64,000 nucleotides of DNA from NCBI RefSeq assembly GCF_947507565.1, contig NC_089177.1, positions 866,648-930,647 of the forward strand. Reading direction: 5' to 3'. Positions 11,316-21,137 of the stretch are shown here, one piece after another. Each line of letters opens with the position of its first letter. Position 1 is the first letter of the stretch. A program made the translations under genes and the position numbers. Source of the DNA: Oscarella lobularis (lineage: Eukaryota > Porifera > Homoscleromorpha > Homosclerophorida > Oscarellidae). The notes beneath the pieces are model-generated. The model was not told the origin of the DNA, did no database searches, and was given only the letters and a program-made list of their open reading frames with translations.

Positions 11316-12458
11316 CTAACGTTCTGCAATATCCTCGGATGCAGATTTGAATAAACGTGCCCAGCTATCTGGCACTTTCTCAATCGAGTAAATGTACGAA
11401 CTGATACCGATGACAGTAGCTCCCGCGAGGAACATCCACGTCATCTGGAATTCCGTTACGAACGCATAACAAGCCAGTATGCCGAGAAAAATACTGGCAA
11501 CCGATGTGCAAAACACTTTGCCAATGTTATCGAGATGTTTCATGATGGCGCCAGTCAATATGCCGGCACAGATACTAATGAGTATCGACAGCCACACGAT
11601 CAACCGAAAGCCGACGAAAAACGTCTGAACGACGTCTCTCAGCGGCGATTTCGTTTCGTACACTAATCCGGCCGCATTTAGAAATAATCCCCACGCGTAC
11701 ATTTGCACGCTTAGAACATAAAAATCGCTTTGATGATGCTTGAAAACGAGCTCAGAAAAAATCCCGCCAATGACGGAAATTACGCATTTAATGAGCACCA
11801 GAACGACGCCGAAGGCGGTAACGGAAAACGTAAAATCGGGTTTCAATTGAGAAAGCACCACGCCCACGAGCAACCCAACCATCGCCCAATATCGTGCGAT
11901 CGATATGGATCGACCCAAGACTATACGATAGGAAAGGGCGAGCAAGATCAAACGCACGTTGGCGATGACGTTGATGCTCGCCGGATTCGCGTGCAATAGG
12001 ATTACGTAGTGCAAATTATTACCTAGCATGTATACCAACGCCGGAACGGCCGTGATTACGGCACTGCGGATGTTGACGCCGTCGAACGACGGCCTTCGGA
12101 CGACGATCGCTATAGACGAGACGATCAGTTTTCCGAGTTCGATGAGAAAAACGGCCGAGTGGGAGTGGTATTCGAATTTTCCCTTGACTTTCGTCAAAAC
12201 GACGGATGTTGGTGTCGCGACGAGAAAGGCGGTGAACGCGACGGCGACTAGGGCTTTGAAGGTCGTGGATGATTCGGCGCGGGTTGAACGATCGCTGCCG
12301 GCGATCGCTTCGGCGAGATCCGATTCCTTCGTCGAAACGTCGGGTTTTTCGTCTTGTTCGCTTGGTAGCGCGTCGATGACGGTCGTCCCATTTGATTCGG
12401 TCGTCTGGCTCATTTCTTCTCGGGGGGATGAGGAAAGGTTTAGGTCCAGCTGTGGCAA
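11316..12458 (-). CDS. Nucleotide-sugar transporter, SLC35A-like
   Basis: A single-exon protein of 380 residues. An acidic N-terminal cytosolic region of about 70 residues is followed by about ten hydrophobic segments. Family features of the CMP-sialate/UDP-galactose transporter group are present: FLIELGKL, PALVYMLGNNLHYVIL, NVRLILLALSYRIVLGR, the long GVVLSQLKP segment, GGIFSELVFK, and near the end GAIMKHLDNIGKVFCTS. Known members exchange nucleotide sugars for the nucleoside monophosphate in the Golgi or ER membrane and so feed glycosylation. The substrate cannot be told from sequence; SLC35A4/A5-type orphans are also possible. The gene ends 266 bp from the glycosidase-like gene, convergent with it. 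Confidence 0.85.
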   Translation of the reverse strand: MPQLDLNLSSSPREEMSQTTESNGTTVIDALPSEQDEKPDVSTKESDLAEAIAGSDRSTRAESSTTFKALVAVAFTAFLVATPTSVVLTKVKGKFEYHSHSAVFLIELGKLIVSSIAIVVRRPSFDGVNIRSAVITAVPALVYMLGNNLHYVILLHANPASINVIANVRLILLALSYRIVLGRSISIARYWAMVGLLVGVVLSQLKPDFTFSVTAFGVVLVLIKCVISVIGGIFSELVFKHHQSDFYVLSVQMYAWGLFLNAAGLVYETKSPLRDVVQTFFVGFRLIVWLSILISICAGILTGAIMKHLDNIGKVFCTSVASIFLGILACYAFVTEFQMTWMFLAGATVIGISSYIYSIEKVPDSWARLFKSASEDIAER

Positions 12459-12570
12459 AAAAATTCACTCGCAAACACACATCGGTAGCGCGCGTGTGAC
12501 GCTCGCGTGTACCGTCCACGTCATGTAGAAATGTAATCCAAGAATAAAACACAATGCAAAATCAATTCAC

Positions 12571-14089
12571 TTAGTAGCATTCACCTTCGACTTCGCGCCT
12601 GATTCCAAAGCCGTTGCTCACGCTATATACGTGAACAGGCCTATAGACAATACATGAAGCATTTTTTATCCATTGCATAAATTGAGGTCACTTACACTAT
12701 TATTGCAACGGGTAGCAACAAGATGCAGGCCATAATAAAGAAACACAAAGCAGCCCCATTCTCAGGAAAGAGCGATACGTCCTTCTGGACCAATGCTCCA
12801 TAGAGAGGATTAAATATCGACGATCCGAACAGAGTGACTGCAGTCTCAAGAGACGCAACAGCCGAAAAGAGAGCGCCCTGACGATCCTTTCCAGCCAACT
12901 TCGACATCATTGAACGAAGAACGGGCTGCGTCGCCCCGCCGCATATTCCGATGACGGGCACAAGAAACATGACCCACGACTTGGTCGCAAACGCTTCCAC
13001 GACGAGCGACGGAGCCATGGTGAGCATTGCTACGAGAACAACGGTAGTATCGCGAAAGTGAAGAAATTTCGAAAAAACGGGTACGAGAATAAGCGCCGCA
13101 AACCATCCGGTCACGTAGCGAAACGCGCTGAAATAGCCAATCAAGGACGGCGTCCAGCACAGGGGCAAATTCGTCAGATAGAGATACTGAACGTCGCCTA
13201 TTCCAAAGACGACCAGCGTGTATAGACCGAAGACGGCGTAGACGGTCACGAGTAACCAGCGCGGACGTCGATTATCCGTAGCAACAAAAACCTCAACAAA
13301 GGAAAAGATTTTCCTCGGAGAACAAACGCGAGGAGAAACATCGACTTCGTCGATAGAGTCATTTTGCACTTTATGCAGCCGCTCGTGTTCGTCTTCCCCC
13401 GAAACGACTTCACTCGCCGCCGCCGCTTCCTCGAGACACACTCCAACGTAGAAGATATTGAAAAAATGACAGCCGGCTGCTATGCCGACGACGATGTACG
13501 GACTAGCGTGCTCTACGCAAACGCCGCCAAGCAATTGACCCAAGCAGCCGCCGATAAACGTCATCGACTCGAGCACGCCGAGTCGCCACGTGCGATTGTT
13601 CGTCGGCGTGACGTCGGCGGCGTAAGAAAAGACGGCCATGAAGAGAGTCGTTCCGCCGCCGGTGAAACCCTGTATCGTGTTTCCGATGAGGAGATATTCG
13701 AGGGGAAGATTGGTTGCCATGACGACGATGAATAGTAGGGCTTCGGTGGCGGCGCCGATTGACGGGACGACGATGAGCATGCGTCGTCCGTATCGATCGG
13801 AAAATCCGCCGACGAGAAGTGCTAGCACGACGGCCGGTATGTTGGAGGAGAGCGAGATGTAGAGGAGCCAGTCGGAGGCGAGCGCTTCGGCTTTTTGCGT
13901 GGAAGAACTGCTATTTTGCTGGCTTGCGTTGGCGTTGGAAACGCAGCTCGAGTTCGTTTCGTTTGGCGGACGAACGTTGTAGTGACGATAGGCTGCCTCC
14001 TCGACGAACTCCGGCGTCCACATCGATTCGAAATAGAGAGCGAACATATAGAAGAATAGGACCGGATCGACGAAGCTGATTTTCCCCAT
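12571..14089 (-). CDS. Major facilitator transporter, SLC46-like
   Basis: Multi-spanning membrane protein with the major-facilitator motif GGFSDRYGRR between helices 2 and 3 and a large extracellular first loop with several N-glycosylation sites and Cys, as in SLC46 (proton-coupled folate transporter family). Exon 1 runs from Met 14089 to 12696. Its frame reaches a stop only inside a perfect donor, GTAAGT, so I splice a 55-bp intron (12641-12695) to a short last exon ending at TAA 12571-12573, which adds a tail VPVHVYSVSNGFGIRREVEG... in phase. Family members move folates or small peptidoglycan-derived or lysosomal solutes with protons; the substrate here is unknown. An intergenic gap of about 110 bp separates it from the transporter downstream. 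Confidence 0.82.
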
Positions 14090-14230
14090 GAACGACTACC
14101 AATCCGCAACAGCTATCCGCAACCATCCGCAACCACCTACGCGTTGGTGTGTACAGTACATTCCTTTCAAAGCAACGTACGCTAAGATACTCCCCAGATA
14201 CTCCCCCAATAATAACGGTCTTGGCGTGGT

Positions 14231-15619
14231 TTATGTGCTACGTTCTTGTTTCTCGTCGTTCTCTTCTTCTGCTTCCAGCTCGGCCAATGCTTCGATTTTC
14301 TGTTTGAGTCGCTTTGCTCTATACATCCAATATTTGGCTCGAATTGTATCGACATCAGTAGCCAATTTACTGTAGATCTAAAAAATCAATTTTAGCAACG
14401 TTCTGTTTACCTATTGAAATTCTACCTCAAGTGCCAAGGCGTAACTGTCACTATTTCTTGCAGACTCCTCTTCATAAATCTCAGCAAGGAACGAATAAAG
14501 ATAGGGAGACTGAATGTGATTGGCCTTCATCTCCAAGCAAGCGTCCTTGAGCCCAGGAAATGAACTCCGACTGCGTCCAATCAAAACACTAAAAAGAAGT
14601 AGAAGCTCCAACTCAAAGGGAACAAATATATTCCAAGAGCCACAAACCCTGATAAATAATTCCACGCGCTCTCGTTGTTTGGAGCTTTTCTTATAAAATC
14701 CAAAGTATACCTAAAGCATACATATTTCCACACTGACTGTGCATAGTTACGTTTCTCGTTACTTGACTTCGCGTGCGACTACTTCCTCGCTGAATCCGCT
14801 CGTGTTAACGATAACAAAATAACGCTGATTCCACGCGGAGTTGTTTCTCAGGTCTTCTTTAAGTAAACTAAACGAACACGATAGCTAATGAGTGATTCTA
14901 AATTTCTCCTCCATTTTCTCCTACATGTCTACGTATTGAAGTTCGTCATCCCACAATTTAAATTCTTTCAGAATCCACTGACGATGTCCCCACGCGTGAT
15001 AATTCTTTGCGTCTTTTTCTAAGATTTCTTCGGTGAAATCGAGCTCGTTCGAAGCGTCTCCGCTCCATCCAATGACAATACGTCGATGGTACCTCAAGAG
15101 TTTTTAGTGATAACGTTGCTAATGTAATATAGAAGAAATGAATTTCTCTTTACCAGACTTGATAATTTTTCGGTTCCCAGTCAATGATGCTTGAGACGAA
15201 CTTTTTCTCCTCCTCGAGATCTTTGTCCAAGGCTTTGAGAAGAATGCGTCGATAGTGCCTATACACGTACATGTATGTATGTATAAAGTCCCTATTCCTA
15301 TTTCCTGTGCTTCGATACCAAACTGTGTAGTTGGCCGGGTTTAGGTTCGCTGCTACTCCCGTTAGCTCGAGCGCGCGCTCACTGCGTTCACCCGCTTTCA
15401 GTACAGCTCGAAAGTAGTCGAAGCAGTCTTGAACTGTGCAAATGAGACTGCTGAAAGGAGAGAGTGCGGACATAGCGACGTACATTTCTCCGAATAAGCG
15501 ATTCGAACGACGGGATTGGGGCCATCGTCTTGAGGCACTGGCTGAACGTCGTTCCACTCAGGACGGTCGCGAAACAACGCGTGGCTATCGATGCCGAGGT
15601 CAGAATCGGAATCCGACAT
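14231..15619 (-). CDS. FNTA: Protein farnesyltransferase / geranylgeranyltransferase-I alpha subunit
   Basis: Common alpha subunit of the cytosolic CAAX prenyltransferases FTase and GGTase-I. Eight exons join in phase: 15619-15484, 15433-15319, 15258-15154, 15092-14925, 14867-14763, 14710-14648, 14588-14426, 14377-14231, with introns of 48-61 bp. Diagnostic blocks: [20 protein letters not shown] at the N-terminus, [38 protein letters not shown] and NNESAWNYL. These are the tetratricopeptide-like prenyltransferase alpha repeats (W-x2-R), five or six in all. Predicted length of about 320-330 residues is close to the known family. A decayed copy of the exon-1 region lies at about 19117-19340. 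Confidence 0.95.
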
Positions 15620-15769
15620 GCGTATTGTTACGGCACTGCCTTGAGGTTACTGCAGACTTTTCGCATGAGAGGATGACAGAGACAAACTTGTATGCTAATC
15701 AGTTACAGAAAGCGTTCGAGCCTCACATGCATGCCAGTACATACGTCTATGCTAAGGTGGCAAGTTACA

Positions 15770-16198
15770 ATGTCTTCTAGCATACGAATTTTGTTGGGTC
15801 CGATTGGTCTTCCATTTCAAGGTGAATGTGCTGTGAAATACAGTCACTAGGCCATCTTTCGCTAGTTCCAATTTTCTGTCCTTCTGAAACGGAACTTCCA
15901 GGAGAAACAGATGGAGTAAAATACCACATTTTTACACTATAGCCTGAGAATTTAAAAAACGTCTTCCTAAATTCTCGTTTTCACTCTTTTCACGTTTCTT
16001 ACTTGACCACTTTCCCGTTCCCTGCAGCAAAAGGCCGTTGTTGTGACGCCCGTCGTTGTCACTGTAAGGCTTGCTTATCCTTACAACGTTTGCCGAAAAA
16101 GGTGCGCGAACGTCGCTTCCCGGACGACACAAAATGTCTACACCTTTGTGAAGTCTACAAAAATAGGGTCTGGTGTCTGCTGCGGCGGAGCTTTATAG
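15770..16198 (+). CDS. Small Cys-rich protein, tandem copy 1 (putative three-exon gene)
   Basis: Putative gene: exon 1 15770-15821 (starts MSSSIRILLGPIGLPFQ), exon 2 15866-15915, exon 3 16028-16198. Introns are 44 and 112 bp with GT-AG ends; the second has a long pyrimidine tract before CTGCAG. All phases agree and give 90 residues. The last exon encodes a Cys-rich stretch, NVCRKRCANVASRTTQNVY and then GVCCGG. The Cys pattern recalls the end of an EMI-type extracellular module, but that is weak, and no clear signal peptide is seen. A spliced model is favoured because three phases match and the copies keep the frame. Confidence 0.45.
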
Positions 16199-16420
16199 TA
16201 CAGTATATACCTATCGCCACGTGGAGCGTTATAATGGCCGCTACCTAAGCAGTCCGTTCCTCGAATGACGTTCGATTTATGAGAGCTGCAGAGAGTTCCA
16301 AAGCATTCTGAAATCAAAGAAAAGTTGACAACAGAGCCGGCTAATTAAAACAACATACTAGAGCACATCTGCAGAAAAACAAACGCTGTTAGAAGAAGAG
16401 TCGCGAGCAAGTCATGCACA

Positions 16421-16849
16421 ATGTCTTCTAGCATACGAATTTTGTTGGGTCCGATTGGTCTTCCATTTCAAGGTGAATATGCTGTGAAATACAGTCACTA
16501 GGCCATCTTTCGCTAGTTCCAATTTTCTGTCCTTTTGAAACGGAACTTCCGGGAGAAACAGATGGAGTAAAATACCACATTTTTACACTATAGCCTGAGA
16601 ATTTAAAAAACGTCTTCCTAAATTCTCGTTTTCACTCTTTTCACGTTTCTTACTTGACCACTTTCCCGTTCCCTGCAGCAAAAGGCCGTTGTTGTGACGC
16701 CCGTCGTTGTCACTGTAAGGCTTGCTTATCCTTACAACGTTTGCCGAAAAAGGTGCGCGAACGTCGCTTCCCGGACGACACAAAATGTCTACACCTTTGT
16801 GAAGTCTACAAAAATAGGGTCTGGTGTCTGCTGCGGCGGAGCTTTATAG
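16421..16849 (+). CDS. Small Cys-rich protein, tandem copy 2
   Basis: Same three-exon model as copy 1, shifted by 651 bp (ATG 16421, stop 16847-16849). Relative to copy 1, a Ser codon in exon 2 becomes Phe (CTTTTGAAAC), a GGA codon changes silently, and there is one intron change. Splice sites and the Cys-rich last exon are unchanged. The preceding sequence is different from copy 1 (GCGAGCAAGTCATGCACA), so its promoter is supplied by the previous repeat unit. Confidence 0.45.
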
Positions 16850-17071
16850 TACAGTATATACCTATCGCCACGTGGAGCGTTATAATGGCCGCTACCTAAG
16901 CAGTCCGTTCCTCGAATGACGTTCGATTTATGAGAGCTGCAGAGAGTTCCAAAGCATTCTGAAATCAAAGAAAAGTTGACAACAGAGCCGGCTAATTAAA
17001 ACAACATACTAGAGCACATCTGCAGAAAAACAAACGCTGTTAGAAGAAGAGTCGCGAGCAAGTCATGCACA

Positions 17072-17500
17072 ATGTCTTCTAGCATACGAATTTTGTTGGG
17101 TCCGATTGGTCTTCCATTTCAAGGTGAATATGCTGTGAAATACAGTCACTAGGCCATCTTTCGCTAGTTCCAATTTTCTGTCCTTTTGAAACGGAACTTC
17201 CGGGAGAAACAGATGGAGTAAAATACCACATTTTTACACTATAGCCTGAGAATTTAAAAAACGTCTTCCTAAATTCTCGTTTTCACTCTTTTCACGTTTC
17301 TTACTTGACCACTGTCCCGTTCCCTGCAGCAAAAGACCGTTGTTGTGACGCCCGTCGTTGTCACTGTAAGGCTTGCTTATCCTTACAACGTTTGCCGAAA
17401 ACGGTGCGCGAACGTCGCTTCCCGGACGACACAAAATGTCTACACCTTTGTGAAGTCTACAAAAATAGGGTCTGGTGTCTGCTGCGGCGGAGCTTTATAG
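17072..17500 (+). CDS. Small Cys-rich protein, tandem copy 3
   Basis: Same model shifted another 651 bp (ATG 17072, stop 17498-17500). In exon 3 an Ala codon becomes Thr (AAGACC) and AGG becomes CGG, a silent Arg change. The frame is kept despite small indels just downstream of the stop. This retention of coding frame across all copies is the main support for the gene being real. Confidence 0.45.
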
Positions 17501-17814
17501 TACAGTATACCTATCGCCACGTGGAGCGTTATAATGGCCGCTACCTAAGCAGTCCGTTCCTCGAATGACGTTCGATTCATGAGAGCTGCAGAGAGTTCCA
17601 AAGCATTCTGAAATCAAAGAAAAGTTGACAACAGAACCGGCTAATTAAAACAACATACTTTTAGAGCAGGAGGCATCTGACGTCTGCAGAAAAACAAACG
17701 CTGTTAGAAGAAGAGGCGCGAGTCGTGAAAGCATATTTAGGCTCTTTTGAGTCACGAAACGTTAGAATGCTGAGTAGCAACGTGAATGAACTCCTGTGGT
17801 GCAGCACCTACCGG

Positions 17815-18125
17815 TTTGTAAGATTCATCCGGTTTGGAATTCATCCGGTTTGGAATTCATCCGGTTTGGAATTCATCCGGGCTGCGGTTTTGAATTCAGC
17901 TTGTCTGCGTCGTGTGCACGAACTGTTGCTGTTTCTACATAGTTTTAGCAGTAGTTGTATGAAGCTGTACTATCACACTGTATAGCTTGATCTTCGTTCG
18001 CTACAAGAGCTTTAGCTTTTCTGGCCAAATCCAAATACCGGATGCATTCAAAACTGGCTAGAGCCCAAACCGGATGAATCCGAAGCCGGATGAATCCGGA
18101 GAACGGATGAGTCTAAAACAGGTTT
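17815..18125. repeat. Inverted-repeat element built on ATTCATCCGG
   Basis: The left arm has four tandem copies of the motif CATCCGGTTTGGAATT (about 17825-17880). The right arm, about 18065-18112, carries the reverse complement (CCGGATGAATCC repeated). The two arms could form an imperfect long hairpin with a ~190-bp interior, as in a small non-autonomous element. No target-site duplication was identified. Confidence 0.6.
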
Positions 18126-18211
18126 TTGTCGGAAAAAATGTCTCGATTAGTCTTGCCTGAAATTGCAGGTGTATCAATGAAATATAAAGCAGTGTGCAAC
18201 GTGAAGTGACA

Positions 18212-18269
18212 AAGAGGAGAGTACTTGATGATGACGATGGATGGAATTATCACCAAGCACTCTCCTCTT
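18212..18269. other. Strong 58-nt hairpin of precursor-microRNA size
   Basis: AAGAGGAGAGTACTTG at 18212 faces CAAGCACTCTCCTCTT ending at 18269. It is a 16-bp stem with a single mismatch. After a 1x1 mismatch, six more pairs form (TGATGA with TTATCA, one G-U), leaving a loop of about 12 nt. Size and shape resemble a pre-microRNA. It lies in an intergenic stretch. Whether it is transcribed, or simply the end of a repeat element, cannot be told. Confidence 0.4.
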
Positions 18270-18763
18270 CCTCAATCATACAGATTAGCTCACGCGTTTG
18301 TATTTACTGACGCACACGCAATTTTATGCAAGACTCAATTTTGTGGTTTTAGAGCTGGTGTTTTATTGGAGCCCCTGAAGGGGATACTGTACCCGTTTGT
18401 TTCCGGAGGTGGGGATGTGGAAACGTTGGCGGCAGGCAGCAGGCGGGAAATCTGGAAACTGGAGGAAGAAATTCCTCTACTCAAAAAAATAGAAAAATTC
18501 CGGTTGAACCAGTCTCTATTACATCTATGATTGAACATATCCGCGTTATTTCTGCTTTCGCATGCGCACCGCACCGTACTTCTTTCAACACCACTTTTCC
18601 TCACATCCATGAATTTTCGAGTGATCATTCCAGGTACCCGAGACATGTTTCGTCAGCAAAAGTTTGTCAGCGCTATATCGGAGAAAACCGTCGGTAGTAG
18701 GATGACAAAATTGCAAGCGGCAACCTAAGGAGTCGGCCATTAGTTGTGCACCCAGGAGCCTGC

Positions 18764-18788
18764 TTAATTAATTAATTAATTAATTAAT
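18764..18788. repeat. TTAA tetranucleotide repeat
   Basis: About six uninterrupted TTAA units. The stretch 18270-19110 around it shows no gene I can support. Confidence 0.9.
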
Positions 18789-19116
18789 GCAAATGCATGT
18801 ATCACGTTTCTAGTGACGCAAAACCGTAGTCCTGCACCAAATATGGAACACCTTAATTAAAAAATGAGACGCCAGTTTGCCGGCCTCCCAAATCAATGGC
18901 AGAAGCGTCGTATACTGAGTTTATTCAGACATAGCTTCAAGCGAAAATAGGAGCCCGCTGACAACTTCATCTCAGTCAAGTTTCTTCATTAGGAGACGAC
19001 ATTTTTTTAATCCTAACTTTTGATCGATATCACGATACAAAGATATGCAGGGTTTGTATTCGAACCTATGCTTACAAGAGAGAAACTCGCCTGTCCCGGA
19101 CACTGCTCTATAATCT

Positions 19117-19340
19117 TTCACCCGCTTTCAGCACAGCTCGAAAGCAGTGCAAATAACGCTGCTGAAAGGAGAGAGTGCCGCCATAGGGACGGACATTTCT
19201 CCAACTCGGAATAGGCGATTCGAACGACGGGATTGGGACCATCGTCTTGGGGCACTAGCTCAACGTCGTTCCATTCAGGACAGTCACAAACAACACGCGG
19301 TTATCACGGACCCGAATCACAATCCGTGCCCGAATCCGCC
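19117..19340 (-). pseudogene. FNTA exon-1/2 fragment
   Basis: This segment aligns along its whole length with 15387-15620, the FNTA exon 1, intron 1 and start of exon 2, at roughly 85 percent identity by eye (CACCCGCTTTCAG, GGCGATTCGAACGACGGGATTGGG and the following bases). The intron-exon 2 junction is deleted, and a TGA falls in the exon-1 frame near the former start, so it cannot code for FNTA. It sits just upstream of STK16 and creates a spurious in-frame extension of that gene. Confidence 0.85.
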
Positions 19341-19401
19341 CGAATCAGCGGACAAGCGGACAAAGCGGACATGCCTACCGCGCGCGCGCTACGTCGGTGG
19401 A

Positions 19402-20385
19402 ATGGGTGGCTTTCTGGCACGTTTATTCTACTCGTCGATCAAGATCGACCGCAAACGATACTGGATCGTAAACAAAATAGGCGAGGGTGGCTTCTCGTTT
19501 GTCTATCTCGTCGAAGACGGCCGCAGTCGCAAATTCGCCGTAAAGAAGATGCTCCTTCAAGTGTCAGAACAAGAAGAGGCGGCCAATCGCGAGATCGGCT
19601 ATCACGAAGCGATCAAACACTGCCCGCACGTCATGAAACTGCTCGCTCACGAAACGAAATCTTCGCTTTTGGGCAACAGCGAAGCATTTCTCCTCTTTCC
19701 CTACTACACGAAAGGAAACGCCCAGGAAGCAGTCGAACGTTCCATCGGCAACGGAATTCCCGTACCGGAGGGGCGCATACTCGCCTGGGTCGCGTGCCTT
19801 TGCGACGCGGTCGCCGCATTCCACGCCCTCGATCCGCCAATCGCTCATCGTGACGTCAAACCGCATAATCTCCTATTGACCAACGATCAGCTCGGCGTCG
19901 TTCTCATGGACTTGGGTAGCGCGAGCGAGGCGCGCGTCGTCGTGCGCTCGCGCGCCGAAGCGCTAGCCGTGCAGGAACTCTGCGCGCAGACGTGCACGGC
20001 CCAATATCGAGCGCCCGAACTATTCGAAGTGCCCAGCGAGTGCGAGATCACCGAGAAGACGGACACGTGGTCCGTCGGCTGCACGATGTACGCGCTCGCC
20101 TATGGGACGAGTCCGTTCGACGGGTCGGCGACGTCGGCGGGGAGCGGACGAGTTCGGTTTCCTGACGTCATCGACGGCGGAGGTGACGTCGCGTTTTCCT
20201 ATTCGGCTGATTTCATTGAAACGATTCAATGGATACTGAAGGTTGATCCGAAATTGAGGCCCAGCATTGCTGAGGTCAGAGATCGAGTGCAGAGACTGGT
20301 CGATCAGGTAGGCGGTGAGGCCGTAGAAGACGTCCAGGTTACAATCGAAGGAAAGCCAATGAATCCACATGACATTCCTGCATGA
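19402..20385 (+). CDS. STK16: Serine/threonine kinase STK16 (MPSK/PKL12)
   Basis: Single-exon protein kinase of 327 residues. Start chosen at ATG 19402 because it yields MGGFLARLF: the second residue is Gly, as in the N-myristoylated Golgi/trafficking kinase STK16, and upstream in-frame sequence is an FNTA pseudogene. Kinase motifs: glycine loop IGEGGFSF, catalytic Lys in FAVKK, HRDVKPHNLLL (His about residue 149), and DLG in MDLGSA instead of DFG, which is typical of STK16. The activation segment is the long CAQTCTAQYRAPELF with the characteristic insert before it, followed by TDTWSVGC. Unlike the mammalian protein, no Cys lies near the N-terminus for palmitoylation. Confidence 0.93.
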   Translation: MGGFLARLFYSSIKIDRKRYWIVNKIGEGGFSFVYLVEDGRSRKFAVKKMLLQVSEQEEAANREIGYHEAIKHCPHVMKLLAHETKSSLLGNSEAFLLFPYYTKGNAQEAVERSIGNGIPVPEGRILAWVACLCDAVAAFHALDPPIAHRDVKPHNLLLTNDQLGVVLMDLGSASEARVVVRSRAEALAVQELCAQTCTAQYRAPELFEVPSECEITEKTDTWSVGCTMYALAYGTSPFDGSATSAGSGRVRFPDVIDGGGDVAFSYSADFIETIQWILKVDPKLRPSIAEVRDRVQRLVDQVGGEAVEDVQVTIEGKPMNPHDIPA

Positions 20386-21137
20386 AGATTTGTTCTTGTG
20401 TCTATAAAAGCTTTAGGGTTTTAAGTACAGAATGACGATGTTTGTCTATTAATATTTATTTACGTGGGTTCGTTGTGTGGATCTGGTGATGCCACGTGCA
20501 CTCGCTTGAGGCCGTTTGAAACGTGTTTGTTTTGCCTTCGACATTGCCTGCGTCTTTTCACGGCTTCGGTTCTCGTACCGCGCGACAGGCGACGACAAAC
20601 GACCACTACTAATAGGGTAATTCTATTTCACCCCTACCGCTTCCTTTTAGATGGATGCGCGTGAATAAATGGGGTGGGAAAAGGCGCATAGGTAGGGGTT
20701 TCACTTTGTCCCAGCTGCTCGTGGCATTTCTTCGTTGACGTAAGGTGGGCATTATGCATGGGGGACGCCACTCCGTCACAGCTCTCTTCATGCAACCTCG
20801 TTACACAATCATGAGGAGAGGCCGAAGCGGCTAATGTCTTGCCACATCATGAATTAGAACAAACATTGATAATAGCCTTTCCTAGGAACTCGGTTGCAGA
20901 CAGGGAACGCTGATGGACAGGCAAAGGGCGGCGACGGCGGCACGAAACGATTACGGACCACGTGCGAGACAAGGTGAGACGAAGAAGGCCGTACAAGTTA
21001 CCCTGAAGATGGGCTGTGTTTGCCTTTGCATCTCCACTGGCATGCGAATACATCGCTAATGACCTTAGAGCACAGGAAGTGCGTGTGACCCTAAATCGTC
21101 GTCCTTGACGAACCTCATTCACTTTCAAATCAAAGTC
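20386..21137. other. Intergenic, no gene seen
   Basis: Between STK16 and the SAM-Rho gene. Short open frames here lack domain-like sequence or splice support. The right end probably holds the promoter of the SAM-Rho gene. Confidence 0.6.

Larger units (their letters stand above)
15770..17720. repeat. Three tandem direct repeats, 651-bp period
   Basis: The start ACAATGTCTTCTAGCATACG recurs at 15768, 16419 and 17070, giving an exact 651-bp period. Copies 1-2 and 2-3 differ by only a handful of substitutions. Copy 3 has a 2-bp deletion near 17507 and an 11-13 bp insertion near 17660, after which similarity ends. Each unit carries the small gene model listed separately. The near-identity implies recent duplication or gene conversion. 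Confidence 0.97.

Noticed and set aside
15932-16248. 66- and 81-codon frames in each 651-bp repeat
   Set aside because: They overlap the intron and last exon of the spliced model in other frames and lack domain-like sequence.
19147-19401. In-frame 85-codon N-terminal extension of STK16
   Set aside because: It is the antisense of an FNTA exon-1 fragment, and the downstream ATG gives the expected MG start for a myristoylated kinase.
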